DNA of 64,000 nucleotides from Shewanella oncorhynchi (GCF_012584455.1 NZ_JABAEB010000006.1:189440-253439), one strand, 5' to 3'. Positions 15,167 through 24,733 are shown, counted from the first letter of the stretch. Notes: generated from the letters alone by a model not told the origin. Numbers and translations are program-made.

Positions 15167-16411
15167 TTAAAAAACAACATTCGCTAAAAGCAATGTTAAC
15201 GCATAGCCCAAGCAATAACATAAAAATAATGCTGGGACATATCTGATATAACTAACAAATGTAAGCTCTTTTACTTTGCTCATTGCAACAATTCCCGCTG
15301 CTGAGCCAATTACTAATAAAGAACCACCAACACCAACACTGTAGGTTAAACCAAGCCATTCAGAAGTATTGAGAACAGGCTCAGCCTTCAGCAGCGCAGC
15401 AGTAAGCGGAACGTTATCAATTAAAGCAGAGCCCAAGCCAGCGACAAAGTTTGAAATATTGGGATTAAACATCGCATATGCTTTAGCCAATAAATCCAGT
15501 GTTCCAATTTCTTTAAGCATTCCAACCAACAATAAAATCCCCAAGAAGAATAATAATGTGTCATATTCAACTTGGCGAATGTATTCAAGGATTTTTATCT
15601 CCTCTTTATCACTACGAAAAACATGGCCAACTAAAAACATAATTGATAGACCAGTTAAAAAGGTTAACACAGGGGGTATTTCAAACAGAATGTTAAACAA
15701 CATAGTCATCATAATTGTACAAAAGAAAATGAAGGCAATAAGCACATCAACCTTTTGATATGTAAGTTTATCGTTCGAAGTCGTAACGAACCCTTCAATT
15801 TTATAAGAAAAAATTGTAGCCAATAAAATTACACTTATAGATGATGGAATAAACAATATAATAAGTTCAGACATCTTTACATGTCCACTCAAAAAAATCA
15901 TTAGAGTAGTGACATCACCAGTAATAAGTGCTACCCCTCCAGAGTTGACTGAGAAGATGATTAGTACAGCCATTTTTAGACGAATACTATCTTCTAATTT
16001 AAACGTATATAGTAAACCAATGGAAACAAGGGTTGCTGTGACGTTATCACAAAATGCTGAAAGAACAAGTGAAAACAAACCTACTTGGATCATCAGCAAT
16101 CTCACAGAAACCTTCTGTGGGAATATTTTTTGTACCATCACTTGAATCATACCTTTGGCATTAAGGTATGCAACAAACGTCATTGTGGACATTAAAAATA
16201 ACCAAAGAGTTGCAATCTCGAGTAAGTTTTCATTGAATTTATGCGCTACAACCTCCTGATTTGCCACGCCATCAGCATTAATGAAAAGTGTAGCCCACGC
16301 TATACAACCAAAAAAAAGCGTTGTTTTTGCTTTATTGATATGAGTAATTTCTTCAAAAATAATACTTAGTAAAGCTAATATAGCTAATGATATTAAAAAC
16401 GCATGTAACAT
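15167..16411 (-). CDS. nhaD: Na+/H+ antiporter NhaD family
   Basis: A 414-residue polytopic protein of the ion transporter (ArsB/NhaD) superfamily with 11-12 hydrophobic segments. The start is placed at ATG 16411, giving an N-terminus that enters the first membrane helix at once; the frame is open 22 codons further. Family-like segments include FCDNVTATLVSIGLL (about 120-134), ITGDVTTLMIFLSGH and SALIDNVPLTAALL, where the Asp-Asn-Val repeats are expected in ion translocation. It exports Na+ (or Li+) in exchange for protons. Next to it are apbE and a Na+-dependent K+ uptake system, forming a cation block. Confidence 0.88.
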   Translation of the reverse strand: MLHAFLISLAILALLSIIFEEITHINKAKTTLFFGCIAWATLFINADGVANQEVVAHKFNENLLEIATLWLFLMSTMTFVAYLNAKGMIQVMVQKIFPQKVSVRLLMIQVGLFSLVLSAFCDNVTATLVSIGLLYTFKLEDSIRLKMAVLIIFSVNSGGVALITGDVTTLMIFLSGHVKMSELIILFIPSSISVILLATIFSYKIEGFVTTSNDKLTYQKVDVLIAFIFFCTIMMTMLFNILFEIPPVLTFLTGLSIMFLVGHVFRSDKEEIKILEYIRQVEYDTLLFFLGILLLVGMLKEIGTLDLLAKAYAMFNPNISNFVAGLGSALIDNVPLTAALLKAEPVLNTSEWLGLTYSVGVGGSLLVIGSAAGIVAMSKVKELTFVSYIRYVPALFLCYCLGYALTLLLANVVF

Positions 16412-16608
16412 AATTTTTATCCAGTAAAATAAAAATTCATCTATACTAAATGCTGTGATTCTTACAAAAGACAACAAATAGCAATTTATAGAGCATTAAC
16501 AGCAATTTATATTAACATGCAGTCAACAAAAATAAAATGGTTAACGTTTCATTTTTAACGTTTATTCACTCTCAATGTATTTATGAGAAATAGAGTTATT
16601 GCCAATAT

Positions 16609-17628
16609 CTAATTGTCATTGATTACAGAACTTGATGCAGTAAAAATATTAAATGCATTTGACGAATACTCAACAAGTTTACTGTTTTCTTCAGCAATAA
16701 ATAATGCGCTAATATCGTTTTTATTAGCAGTCTCAACCCCTCTCTCATGCCCCAAACATAAAAGTGCAGTAGACCAAGCGTCAGCAAGCGTTGGATCCTT
16801 ATTCAATACAGTAACCGATACAGTGTTATGTATTACAGGATAACCAGTTCTGGCGTCTAAAATGTGTGATAAACGGACACCATTATTATCAAAGTAATGC
16901 CGATAAGTACCAGAAGTCATTATTGCTTGATCTTGTTTTATGGTTAATAGCTTGTGTAGTATATTTTTATCCGGCAAAGGACGTTCAATCGCAACTTTCC
17001 AATTAGAGCCATCGGGTTTATGCCCCTTTACTACCATTTCCCCACCAATTTCAACTAAATAATTTTTAACATCATATAATTCTAACGTTTCAGCTAACTT
17101 ACCCACACTATAACCCTGAGCAATGGAGGACAAATCTACATTAATATATGGACTCGATTTTGACATCGCATTAGATTGTAAATGTAAATGTTGCATCCCT
17201 GTTTTTTTAAGTGTTTCAGAAATAGCTATTTCACTTGGGACCATTAACTGAAACTTATCAAAACCCCATAGATCAAATAAGGATTTTACCGTTAGATCAT
17301 AACATCCATAACTTTTGGCAGAGACGTTTTTAGCCTTTTCAACTAAACTCACGATTTCCTCGCCTACTACGATAAGCTCTGTACTCATGGATGAGTTAAA
17401 TAGGCTAATAGTTGAGTCGGGCCTATAATTAGAGAGATTCTTATCTAGCTCTTCAAGTTTCTTATTTATATTCGCCTCAAGTAAAGAAGAGTTAACATTA
17501 TTTGGGCTCCAAAAACTTATGTGCCATGTTGTCCCTTGTGCCTCTCCTTCCAGTTTAAATATGTGTGGTGTAGGCTGACAACCAACCATCATCAAACAAA
17601 TAATAGAAAAACAACCAGTCAATCTCAT
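16609..17628 (-). CDS. apbE: FAD:protein FMN transferase (ApbE), lipoprotein
   Basis: The 339-residue protein begins with a lipoprotein signal (CLMMVGC, lipobox Cys at residue 17), so it is tethered in the periplasm. Motifs of ApbE follow: EAQGTTWHI (near 28-36), DLSSIAQGYSVGKLAE (about 166-181), VEIGGEMVVKG and LSHILDARTGYP (about 264-275), the last with FAD/Mg2+ ligands. It transfers FMN from FAD to a Thr/Ser of target proteins such as NqrB/NqrC, RnfG/D or urocanate-reductase-type flavoproteins. It is the last gene of the ktrA-ktrB-apbE run. No obvious target with an FMN-binding domain lies in the window, so the substrate is probably elsewhere. Confidence 0.93.
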   Translation of the reverse strand: MRLTGCFSIICLMMVGCQPTPHIFKLEGEAQGTTWHISFWSPNNVNSSLLEANINKKLEELDKNLSNYRPDSTISLFNSSMSTELIVVGEEIVSLVEKAKNVSAKSYGCYDLTVKSLFDLWGFDKFQLMVPSEIAISETLKKTGMQHLHLQSNAMSKSSPYINVDLSSIAQGYSVGKLAETLELYDVKNYLVEIGGEMVVKGHKPDGSNWKVAIERPLPDKNILHKLLTIKQDQAIMTSGTYRHYFDNNGVRLSHILDARTGYPVIHNTVSVTVLNKDPTLADAWSTALLCLGHERGVETANKNDISALFIAEENSKLVEYSSNAFNIFTASSSVINDN

Positions 17629-17654
17629 GTTAAATCTCCAAACTCGTCATTTCG

Positions 17655-19019
17655 TTATCCAATGGTTAATTTTGTTTCGGGGTAACGTATACGTTTAGAT
17701 TTTGGGCTCGCTAAAAAATAGGCAAGAGTTAAGGGGCCTAATCGTCCCATAAACATTAAAAATATTATAATGAATTGACCAGCCATAGTTAAATTAGGTG
17801 TTAACCCCCTTGACAATCCTACGGTCCCAAATGCAGATACAGCTTCAAAAATAATATCTATCATTGGCGCATCCTCACTGAGTAATAAGAAAAATATAGA
17901 GGCCCAAATTGTTCCAACAGATATCATCGCCAGTGCTAATGCTTTACTTATTGTCTCTTTAGATATACCACGATGATAAACATAAACAGTTTCATAACGT
18001 CTTAAATAACCATAAGTTGCCAATATTAGCACCATAAATGTCACGACTTTTATGCCACTTGCGGTGCTTAACGAACCTCCACCGATGAACATTAACATTA
18101 ACATTAATGCGGTTGTTGAATCTTCAAGTTCATTTATCGGAAGTGTATTAAATCCAGCCGTTCTTGGGGTTACAGCTTGGAACCAAGACGCTAGCCATTT
18201 ACCCGTTTCAGATAATGGCGATAAAGTCATAGGGTTATTATATTCAATACAATAAATAGCGAGTACGGCTACAGCATTAATAATAACCGTCCCAATAATC
18301 ATCATTTTGCTATAAGTTGTTAATTTAGCCCAGCGTCTTTGACGCCATAAGTCAATCCAAACACTAAACCCTAAGCCTCCAATAATAAATAATGCGGTAA
18401 TTGTCAAATTGATAACAGGATCTTCAACATAGGGGATGAGACTGTCCGGACTTAGCCCTACACCAGCATTATTAAAAGCAGATATTGTGTAAAAAAAACC
18501 ATGAAACAGACTCGTTTTCCAACCTAGTTCATCTGACCAAGAAATAGATAAAATCAACATGCCAATTAATTCAACACAGAGAGAGAAAATGAATACCGAC
18601 TTTGCAGTATTCACTAATGTCGAACTATTCGTACTATTATAAGCCTCTTTTGCTATAGTATTTTGGAAAAACCCAATTTTCCCGCCTAAAGCTAACAAGG
18701 TTACAATAGCAAATGTCATGATGCCTAAACCACCAAGTTGAATTAATAGGGCAACAATGACCTGTCCAAATGTGGTATATACAGTTCCTACATCAAAAAC
18801 GACTAAACCTGTCACTGTGACTGCAGAAGTTGCATTAAATAAACTCTGACTCCAAGTAACAGGGGCTGTTGTGGCTATTGGCAATTTAAGCAGTAGAGTG
18901 CCAATTAATATTAAAATAATAAAGCTCACCGACAGTATTAAAGGTGGAGCCGCCAGTATTTTTTTTGCCGCTTTAGGTGTTTTCTTTGCTATATAAATCG
19001 ATGGATGCCAAGAAACCAT
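17655..19019 (-). CDS. ktrB: K+ uptake membrane subunit (KtrB/TrkH family)
   Basis: The 454-residue protein has the repeated M1-P-M2 fold of TrkH/KtrB transporters. Pore-loop segments such as NATSAVTVTGLVVFD (near 66-80), AFNNAGVGL and TPRTAGFNTLP carry the filter glycines, and SAFGTVGLSRGLTPN is the fourth. The length is nearer KtrB (about 450) than TrkH (about 480). With the cytoplasmic KtrA ring it imports K+, usually coupled to Na+. Its start is two bases after the ktrA stop, so they are translated as one operon. Confidence 0.92.
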   Translation of the reverse strand: MVSWHPSIYIAKKTPKAAKKILAAPPLILSVSFIILILIGTLLLKLPIATTAPVTWSQSLFNATSAVTVTGLVVFDVGTVYTTFGQVIVALLIQLGGLGIMTFAIVTLLALGGKIGFFQNTIAKEAYNSTNSSTLVNTAKSVFIFSLCVELIGMLILSISWSDELGWKTSLFHGFFYTISAFNNAGVGLSPDSLIPYVEDPVINLTITALFIIGGLGFSVWIDLWRQRRWAKLTTYSKMMIIGTVIINAVAVLAIYCIEYNNPMTLSPLSETGKWLASWFQAVTPRTAGFNTLPINELEDSTTALMLMLMFIGGGSLSTASGIKVVTFMVLILATYGYLRRYETVYVYHRGISKETISKALALAMISVGTIWASIFFLLLSEDAPMIDIIFEAVSAFGTVGLSRGLTPNLTMAGQFIIIFLMFMGRLGPLTLAYFLASPKSKRIRYPETKLTIG

Positions 19020-19021
19020 GA

Positions 19022-19666
19022 TTAGATTAACCTTGGAGCAATAGATTTAAGTTCAGTTTGAGTCCCATAAAGTAATAATATATCCTCTTCATGTAGACAA
19101 AAGTCAGTGTTAAAGCTAGAGAAAACCTGAGTGCCACGTTTAACTAATATCGGTTTAACACTGCCTTTTAAAAGTTCGAATATAAGCGTATTATGCAATT
19201 TATTTCGTATATGAACTTCAACAACGTATAAACCGTTTCCTAATGGTAAATAATTATTCACCATCGGATAATTAAGTGCCTGTGCTACGCGGATCCCCAT
19301 TTCCTCTTCAGGGTGAATTATGCGGTTAACGCCTAATTTAGAAACAATCGTGTGATGAGCCTTAGTACTCGCCTTAACCCATATTTTTTTTACACCAATA
19401 TTTTTTAATGCTAAGGTACACAATAAGCTTGACTGCATATCTTCGCCAATAGCAACTAAAACAGCCTCACTATTTTCAAGATCTAATTCACGTAAGGCAT
19501 TTTCATCAGTGGAATCACAAACAACGGTTTGAGTTAATTCATCAACATACTTTTCTGCCAACTTTGGATCTCGTTCGACTCCTGTTACAGTATGCCCTAA
19601 ATTGATTAATTCTAACGATGCAGCAGTACCAAAACGACCGAGCCCAATCACTGTAAAATGTGCCAT
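19022..19666 (-). CDS. ktrA: K+ uptake regulatory subunit (KtrA/TrkA family, RCK)
   Basis: The 214-residue protein has an N-terminal Rossmann RCK domain (VIGLGRFGTAASLELI, residues 5-20, nucleotide-binding glycines) and a C-terminal TrkA_C domain (about 130-210). It forms a ring on the cytoplasmic side of KtrB and gates it in response to ATP/ADP or NAD(H). It is the first gene of the ktrA-ktrB-apbE operon. Confidence 0.92.
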   Translation of the reverse strand: MAHFTVIGLGRFGTAASLELINLGHTVTGVERDPKLAEKYVDELTQTVVCDSTDENALRELDLENSEAVLVAIGEDMQSSLLCTLALKNIGVKKIWVKASTKAHHTIVSKLGVNRIIHPEEEMGIRVAQALNYPMVNNYLPLGNGLYVVEVHIRNKLHNTLIFELLKGSVKPILVKRGTQVFSSFNTDFCLHEEDILLLYGTQTELKSIAPRLI

Positions 19667-20108
19667 AACTGTCCTAAATGCAGGATAAAAAAAACAGCAG
19701 AACAGTAACCTAACGCTTTTTTTATAGCAATACTCTTATTGGTACATATTCAATACTACTCCATACTCGTCTGATTTTTCATCGCATTATTAATATTGTG
19801 GTGTTGTTGGATAAAACCTCCACTCATCTATTTTGTCACAACTCCATTAGCTAAAATCAGGAAATGTGATATTGAATAACGATTCCAACACAGAATAATC
19901 AGCAACAAAGATTAACAATAATTTATAAAAACCACCTCAATCTTAATGAAGTTCTTATTGATTAAAACAAGGCCAAAAGGCATAGTGCAGCGATAAATTG
20001 GGTCCTTAAACGCATTTTTTGAAGTGTCACAAGCAATGCCTTATATCGCCATAACGAGTGGCACCTAAGCGGCACCTAATAGGTTACCCCGTATTGTGAG
20101 AGTGTGAA
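19667..20108. other. Intergenic, no gene seen
   Basis: This is the divergent upstream region of ktrA and the thioredoxin-like gene. It is AT-rich and I find no protein-like frame or strong hairpin. It presumably contains both promoters. Confidence 0.5.
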
Positions 20109-20345
20109 ATGCTGTGTATAAAAGTTTTGGGTAAGGGATGTGAAAAATGCACAAATACTGCCGCACTAATTACTGCGATCGCTAATAATCATAGTATCAG
20201 TATTAATTTGATTATGGAGACAAATCCAGAAATAATAATGGACTATAGAGTGGTGAGTTCACCTGCAGTTGTCATTAACGAAAGATTGGTGCATTGGGGC
20301 TCTACTCCCCAACAACAGATGGTCGAGTCATGGCTGAAAATTTAA
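20109..20345 (+). CDS. Small thioredoxin-fold redox protein
   Basis: This 78-residue protein matches the family of small redox-active disulfide proteins: LGKGCEKCTNT near the N-terminus gives the CxxC motif (Cys14, Cys17), and VVSSPAVVINERLVHWG contains the cis-proline segment of the thioredoxin fold. Family members normally follow a permease or ArsP-like gene; none is present here, so it is an orphan. It probably handles thiol or metal transfer in the cytoplasm. Confidence 0.82.
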   Translation: MLCIKVLGKGCEKCTNTAALITAIANNHSISINLIMETNPEIIMDYRVVSSPAVVINERLVHWGSTPQQQMVESWLKI

Positions 20346-20520
20346 CGCCGAACCATTACACTATTGCAGCCAAATACAATAGAACGGTATCCTTAACCAA
20401 TACGAGTATTTAAACAGAACCCCAAAATTAATGTACAAGAACTATACATCGTAAAAGAGATACAAGATGTATCTCCTTATAAAATCATTAATTTACAAAA
20501 CATTAATCACAAAACACAGG

Positions 20521-21510
20521 CTATTGACAGTTCTTATCTTGATCACGTGTTTTCCAAAGTGAATAGAGTACACCTGCGACAAGTAAGCCAAAGGTAACGC
20601 CTAAAGAAAGTGCCGTAGGGATTTTAAAATCCACTAACCCTTCATGGTTAAAATACACTAGACCCACTTTCACCCCAATAAATACTAATACCACTGACAG
20701 CGCATACTTAAGGTATTCGAAACGGTGCACCATAGCTGCCAAAGCAAAATACAAGGCTCGTAGCCCCAGAATCGCGAAGATATTCGAGGTATAGACAATA
20801 AAAGGATCTTGGGTAATCGCAAAAATAGCTGGAATACTGTCAACTGCAAACACCAAATCCGCGGTTTCTACTAAGATCAACGCCAAGAATAACGGCGTAG
20901 CCCACCATCCTTTTGTTAACTGATGCTCTTCACCCCGTACCCAGAATTTTTCTTTATGCAACGTTGGCGTAAAACGCATCTTAGTGCGTAACCATTTGTA
21001 AAACTTATTATCTTGGATATCACCGTGCTCATCGTTTGAGAAGAGCATTTTCACGCCAGTGAAAATCAAGAAGAGTCCAAATAACACAAGTACACCTTGA
21101 TACTGGGCAACAAGCACGGCACCAAGACCGATCATAATGGCGCGCAACACTAATACGCCCATAATGCCCCAGAAAAGCACTCTATGTTGGTATAAACGTG
21201 GGATACCTAAGCTACTGAAGATTAACGCGATAACAAATACGTTATCCATAGACAGTGATTTTTCAATCAGATAGCCCGTTAGGTATTCCATACCAGCGGT
21301 TGAGCCCTTGTACCACCAGAGCCAAGCCCCAAACAATAAGCCCATACAGATATAAAAGGCTGAAAGCTTTAAACTTTCAGCCACAGTAATTTCATGCTGC
21401 TCCTTGTGCAATACGCCAAGGTCAAAGGCTAATAACGCCAGCACAAAACCGAAAAACATTAACCAAACCCAAAGCGGGTAACCCACAAATAGGGTGGAAA
21501 AAAATTCCAT
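20521..21510 (-). CDS. TerC/Alx-family membrane protein
   Basis: The 329-residue protein has about nine hydrophobic segments and the conserved acidic residues of the TerC family: LAFDLGVLHKE near the N-terminus, YLIEKSLSMDNVFVIALIF (about 81-99) and VETADLVFAVDSIPA (about 214-228). It resembles E. coli Alx, a Mn2+ exporter, rather than the tellurite TerC of plasmids. It stands alone. I looked for the yybP-ykoY Mn2+ riboswitch that precedes alx in E. coli but could not support one. Confidence 0.9.
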   Translation of the reverse strand: MEFFSTLFVGYPLWVWLMFFGFVLALLAFDLGVLHKEQHEITVAESLKLSAFYICMGLLFGAWLWWYKGSTAGMEYLTGYLIEKSLSMDNVFVIALIFSSLGIPRLYQHRVLFWGIMGVLVLRAIMIGLGAVLVAQYQGVLVLFGLFLIFTGVKMLFSNDEHGDIQDNKFYKWLRTKMRFTPTLHKEKFWVRGEEHQLTKGWWATPLFLALILVETADLVFAVDSIPAIFAITQDPFIVYTSNIFAILGLRALYFALAAMVHRFEYLKYALSVVLVFIGVKVGLVYFNHEGLVDFKIPTALSLGVTFGLLVAGVLYSLWKTRDQDKNCQ

Positions 21511-21780
21511 ATGTATCCTTAATCACATTCAACTGAAGTTAACACTTATCAATATAACTTGAAGCCTCGGTTCACCAAAGCATGCCCGCATAAAGAATAG
21601 AAACAGTGTATATGATTTAGTTAATGGAAATAACTTATTGTCGATTACTCAAAAATGCATACAAAATTTGGCACTACTGAGAAAAATTAAAGTTTATTAA
21701 TAATACCTTAAGCGATTGCAAGCCAACATAGATCCCTCTTACCATGAAATCGGTAACTTATAATTGACTAGGATCACAGA

Positions 21781-22104
21781 ATGTTATTCAGGCATCTTGT
21801 CGTTTGGCTATATAGCCTTGCAGTGTTACTTGGTGCATCCAAATCAGTTATCCAGGTTGAGTTTACTGGTAGTTCAGCATTACTTGACAGTAGTCACGTC
21901 ATTACTCTTCTGCCTACCTCAGAACCTTCATTCAATTCACTTCGACCCCTTTCTGATAACAATGAACTGCTGACACCTCAATTATCGACAATTATCACTC
22001 AGTTTTCAGTCAATGAACATTCGAACACTCTCCCGTCCAATGCTGCGCTAGGAAGTCTTTGTCGTGGAATGCCGATAGGACAAGCTCCCCCCTTGGTTTT
22101 TTAA
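21781..22104 (+). CDS. Unrecognised secreted 107-aa protein
   Basis: The frame starts at ATG 21781 about 8 bases after an AGGA site. The first 20 residues are hydrophobic (VVWLYSLAVLLGASKS) and look like a signal peptide. The rest is Ser/Leu/Pro-rich without cysteines or motifs, ending in PIGQAPPLVF. I do not recognise it. It may form a transcript with the CBS-domain gene 48 bases downstream. Confidence 0.45.
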   Translation: MLFRHLVVWLYSLAVLLGASKSVIQVEFTGSSALLDSSHVITLLPTSEPSFNSLRPLSDNNELLTPQLSTIITQFSVNEHSNTLPSNAALGSLCRGMPIGQAPPLVF

Positions 22105-22152
22105 CGATTTAATCCCTTACATAACTAAATTAATATACTGAGGATTTTTATC

Positions 22153-22722
22153 ATGAAAACTTTGCATCCCTTTAATGTTAACTCTTCGCCTTTATACGTT
22201 GCACATCATCCACTCACTCTCCAATGCCCCGCTATAGCAGCTATGCAGCAGATAGCCGAACATCACTTATGGTCTTTGCCACTGGAAATGTCGGTTGCAG
22301 ATGCCAGAAAACGTCTATTGACGACCTCTGGTATAACATTTCTGGTCATCAATCCGTCAGGCCGTTGGGAAGGAGTCATCGGCTCTGCCGAAGTTGCTTC
22401 GGATCGTATACTGCCCATAGTCAGCAAAACAGTAACGCCATTTTCGCTGACACTAGCAGATGTAATGCTACCCCGAGATAAACTGCAAGCCGTAACCCTG
22501 TTAGAACTTCAGTTTGCCACTGTAGCTGATGTCTTAAATACTTTAAGCGCTTCTTCTATAAGACTATTATTGGTTATCGATGCCGACGATAAGCTTTGTG
22601 GCATTATCAGCGGTGATAATATTGCTGAACGACTATGCTTACCTACGCAGCCAAAACAAAGTTTCGCAGCTGAGATAGTTCATCAATTACATGAAAGCCA
22701 TAAGCTAGCGACCAACCATTAG
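22153..22722 (+). CDS. CBS-domain protein
   Basis: The 189-residue protein contains a pair of CBS-like motifs: residues about 48-85 (MSVADARKRLLTTSGITFLV, then GVIG) and about 110-160 (TVADVLNTLSASSIRLLLVI, then LCGIISGDNI). CBS pairs bind adenosine nucleotides or metal ions and usually regulate another protein. There is no attached enzymatic domain. It follows an AGGA-type site. Confidence 0.75.
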   Translation: MKTLHPFNVNSSPLYVAHHPLTLQCPAIAAMQQIAEHHLWSLPLEMSVADARKRLLTTSGITFLVINPSGRWEGVIGSAEVASDRILPIVSKTVTPFSLTLADVMLPRDKLQAVTLLELQFATVADVLNTLSASSIRLLLVIDADDKLCGIISGDNIAERLCLPTQPKQSFAAEIVHQLHESHKLATNH

Positions 22723-22915
22723 TACAGTTAGGCATTCAAGTGAAATGCGGTTGGATAACCAACCGCATTAATTCGCTTAGTATGCAAGCCTAAAAGAGTT
22801 GATACGGAGCAGTATTACATTTGAAATACATCAGTAAACGAATGTTATTTATAAACTAAGCAGTGATTGATCAAGTGATTCTGTATGCTTTATCACTGGC
22901 TCAAAAGTAACACTG

Positions 22916-23047
22916 TTATAAGTGATTCACCACTAAGCTATTTCGTTCCTCACTCAACACCTGCAGATAAATTTCCGTAGCCTTGCTGTCACAGTGTCCT
23001 ATTTGCTTGCTGACCACATTCACCGGCAGACGTGTCACCCGATCTTG
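22916..23047 (-). pseudogene. Tyrosine recombinase C-terminal remnant
   Basis: The minus strand reads VNVVSKQIGHCDSKATEIYL followed by QVLSEERN and a stop at 22918-22916. The Gly-His and the Tyr 11 residues later match the last two catalytic residues of phage-type integrases. A stop codon (23050-23048) interrupts the frame just upstream, so only the catalytic tail remains. It is unrelated in sequence to the recombinase at 6532. Confidence 0.65.
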
Positions 23048-23421
23048 TTACGCTTTTGCCCAGTCGTCAGCTTTACCCAATCCCAATTTACATCATGAGT
23101 TGTGAGCAGTAATACGCTAATGACGGTCGATAATGGCCGGTACCTAAGCATGGTGTTCCGCTTGTTCCTACGATCCTGCTGTGTTGACCTGCAGGTGTGT
23201 CCGTTAATCTCACGCTGGCTAATTGCTTGTTGAGATAACGGGATGGATAGGGCTGATACCTAGTATCAATGTGCATGTTTATGTTTTTTGTTAGCTGCTT
23301 TACCTGCAGATGTTTTAGTCGTTCAGGCATTTGCTAATGTCTGTGGGTGCAGCCGGCATTGATAGGGCAGATATAGGCGTGTTGTACAGCGATGGTGAGT
23401 GGAGGATATCGCACGTTTCCT

Positions 23422-24300
23422 TAGTTTTATTTGTTACATGTGTGTTGTTATGCGATAGGTGTATTACACCATTAGAGTTCAACAGTACTTCGATGCGGCC
23501 TAGATAATCCCTAGATAGCCTCAAAAAGTTGGGAGCGCTCAAACCCATGCAGCAGTAGGGCTACAGGCTAGTCGTTGCATCAACCCTACAGGAGGATGCA
23601 ACGACTCACTTTTGTTGCTTTTGTGTTAACGCTTCAAGGGCGTAAAGGGTAGGGCAAAAGGTGAGTTTTTTGGTAGTTCTGGGTGAATTGATGGCGCCTA
23701 AATGGATCCTTCTATTCGGCTCACTGTTTCGGTCGCGGCCTCATCCTGCGAAGGCGTTATCCGCTCCCCGTTTTTAGTCATCGAAAGCAGACGAACTGGG
23801 ATGATCTGCACACTGTTTCTGAGTGATTGAACGCGTTTTTAGGCTCATGCTGCCTTAGTTTTAATTGTTATTGATATGTTTCTATTCAATGGGTGTTGTT
23901 CAGTGTATTGCACCAATATGGTTCAACCGTTTTTCGATGCGGCCTAGATAATCCCTAGATAGCCTCAAAAAGTTGGGAGCACTCTAGCCCATGCAGCAGT
24001 AGGGCTACAGGCGAGTCATTGCATCAACCCTAAGGAAGGATGCAATAGCGTGCATTTGTTGCTTTTGTGTTAAATGCTGGCAATAGGGTTAAGAGGGTAA
24101 AAGCCAAGGTTTTAAACGGTTTTAGACGGTTTTAGGTGAATTGCTTCTGTCTAGGACTAGGCTCATTTTAACCGAGTGCCAGACTCGTTATCTTTACCTA
24201 TATTAGTCATCCTGCATGGATAGGAATGGAGCGATGATCATGTGCAATTATGAGGAATTTTGATTTTCAGATGGGCGGATTTTGTGTCTCGCCGATGCTC
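23422..24300. repeat. Two diverged tandem copies of a ~450-bp unit
   Basis: A long stretch beginning CGATGCGGCCTAGATAATCC occurs at 23491 and again at 23935, followed in both by nearly the same 130 bases (to TTGTTGCTTTTGTGTTAA). Weaker similarity extends on both sides, giving a period of about 445 bp. Each copy holds a hairpin: 23569-23606 (stem TCGTTGCATC / GATGCAACGA) and 24014-24048 (stem ATTGCATC / GATGCAAT). A G-C pair in the first stem is A-T in the second, a compensating change. Confidence 0.75.
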
Positions 24301-24550
24301 ACGGTTTGATTGAAATCGAACGCGACACTTTATGATGATGAGAATCGCTCTCAACTCTAAGTAGATGCGAACCATTATCATCGCGGGTCCTTCCGGCGCG
24401 GTTGATTGCGGGGGCAGTGACGCGCAGTGCTTCACTACATATGAGGATTTTAGAGGGCTTGGTTGTTGTTTTATTAGCGGGCTTTTAGGGGGCGTTCATA
24501 ATATTGAACGCTATATATGGTGTTGATTATAAATAATTATTCTCCTTACT

Positions 24551-24671
24551 TTCTCCGAAGCTCAAAAAATAGGTGTGCTCGGATATACCAACTTCGACAG
24601 ATCGATTTTGTGATCCTTTGATCTTTGCTTTATGCGCCAATGTTATATCTCCATTTTTTTACTTCGGAGGA
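24551..24671. repeat. Possible small inverted-end element
   Basis: CTCCGAAG followed by AAAAAAT (24553-24571) is mirrored by ATTTTTTTACTTCGGAG (24653-24669). Imperfect ends of about 20 bp enclose 80 bp of noncoding DNA. This may be a MITE-like element or a long hairpin. I cannot see a target-site duplication. Confidence 0.3.
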
Positions 24672-24707
24672 TGAGGTAGTGGCGATATAAGCGGAGCAAA
24701 GAGGGCT

Positions 24708-24733
24708 AAACCACCTTCTTAGGAAGGTGGTTT
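24708..24733. terminator. Terminator downstream of the cupin gene
   Basis: AAACCACCTTCTTAGGAAGGTGGTTT is an 11-bp stem with a small loop, 14 bases after the cupin stop on the minus strand. The T-rich side favours plus-strand termination, but the hairpin is strong in both directions. Confidence 0.7.

Noticed and set aside
21511..21780. Mn2+ riboswitch (yybP-ykoY) upstream of the TerC-like gene
   Set aside because: A GC-rich patch exists near 21570-21600, but I could not match the conserved loop sequences or pairings with confidence.
23088..23548. Two minus-strand frames of 77-80 codons
   Set aside because: In the second copy of the repeat the corresponding frame is broken by stops, and composition looks noncoding; the conserved part follows the hairpin unit, not codons.
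23560..24048. Integron attC sites
   Set aside because: The hairpins lack the RYYYAAC/GTTRRRY ends, and no cassette genes lie between them.
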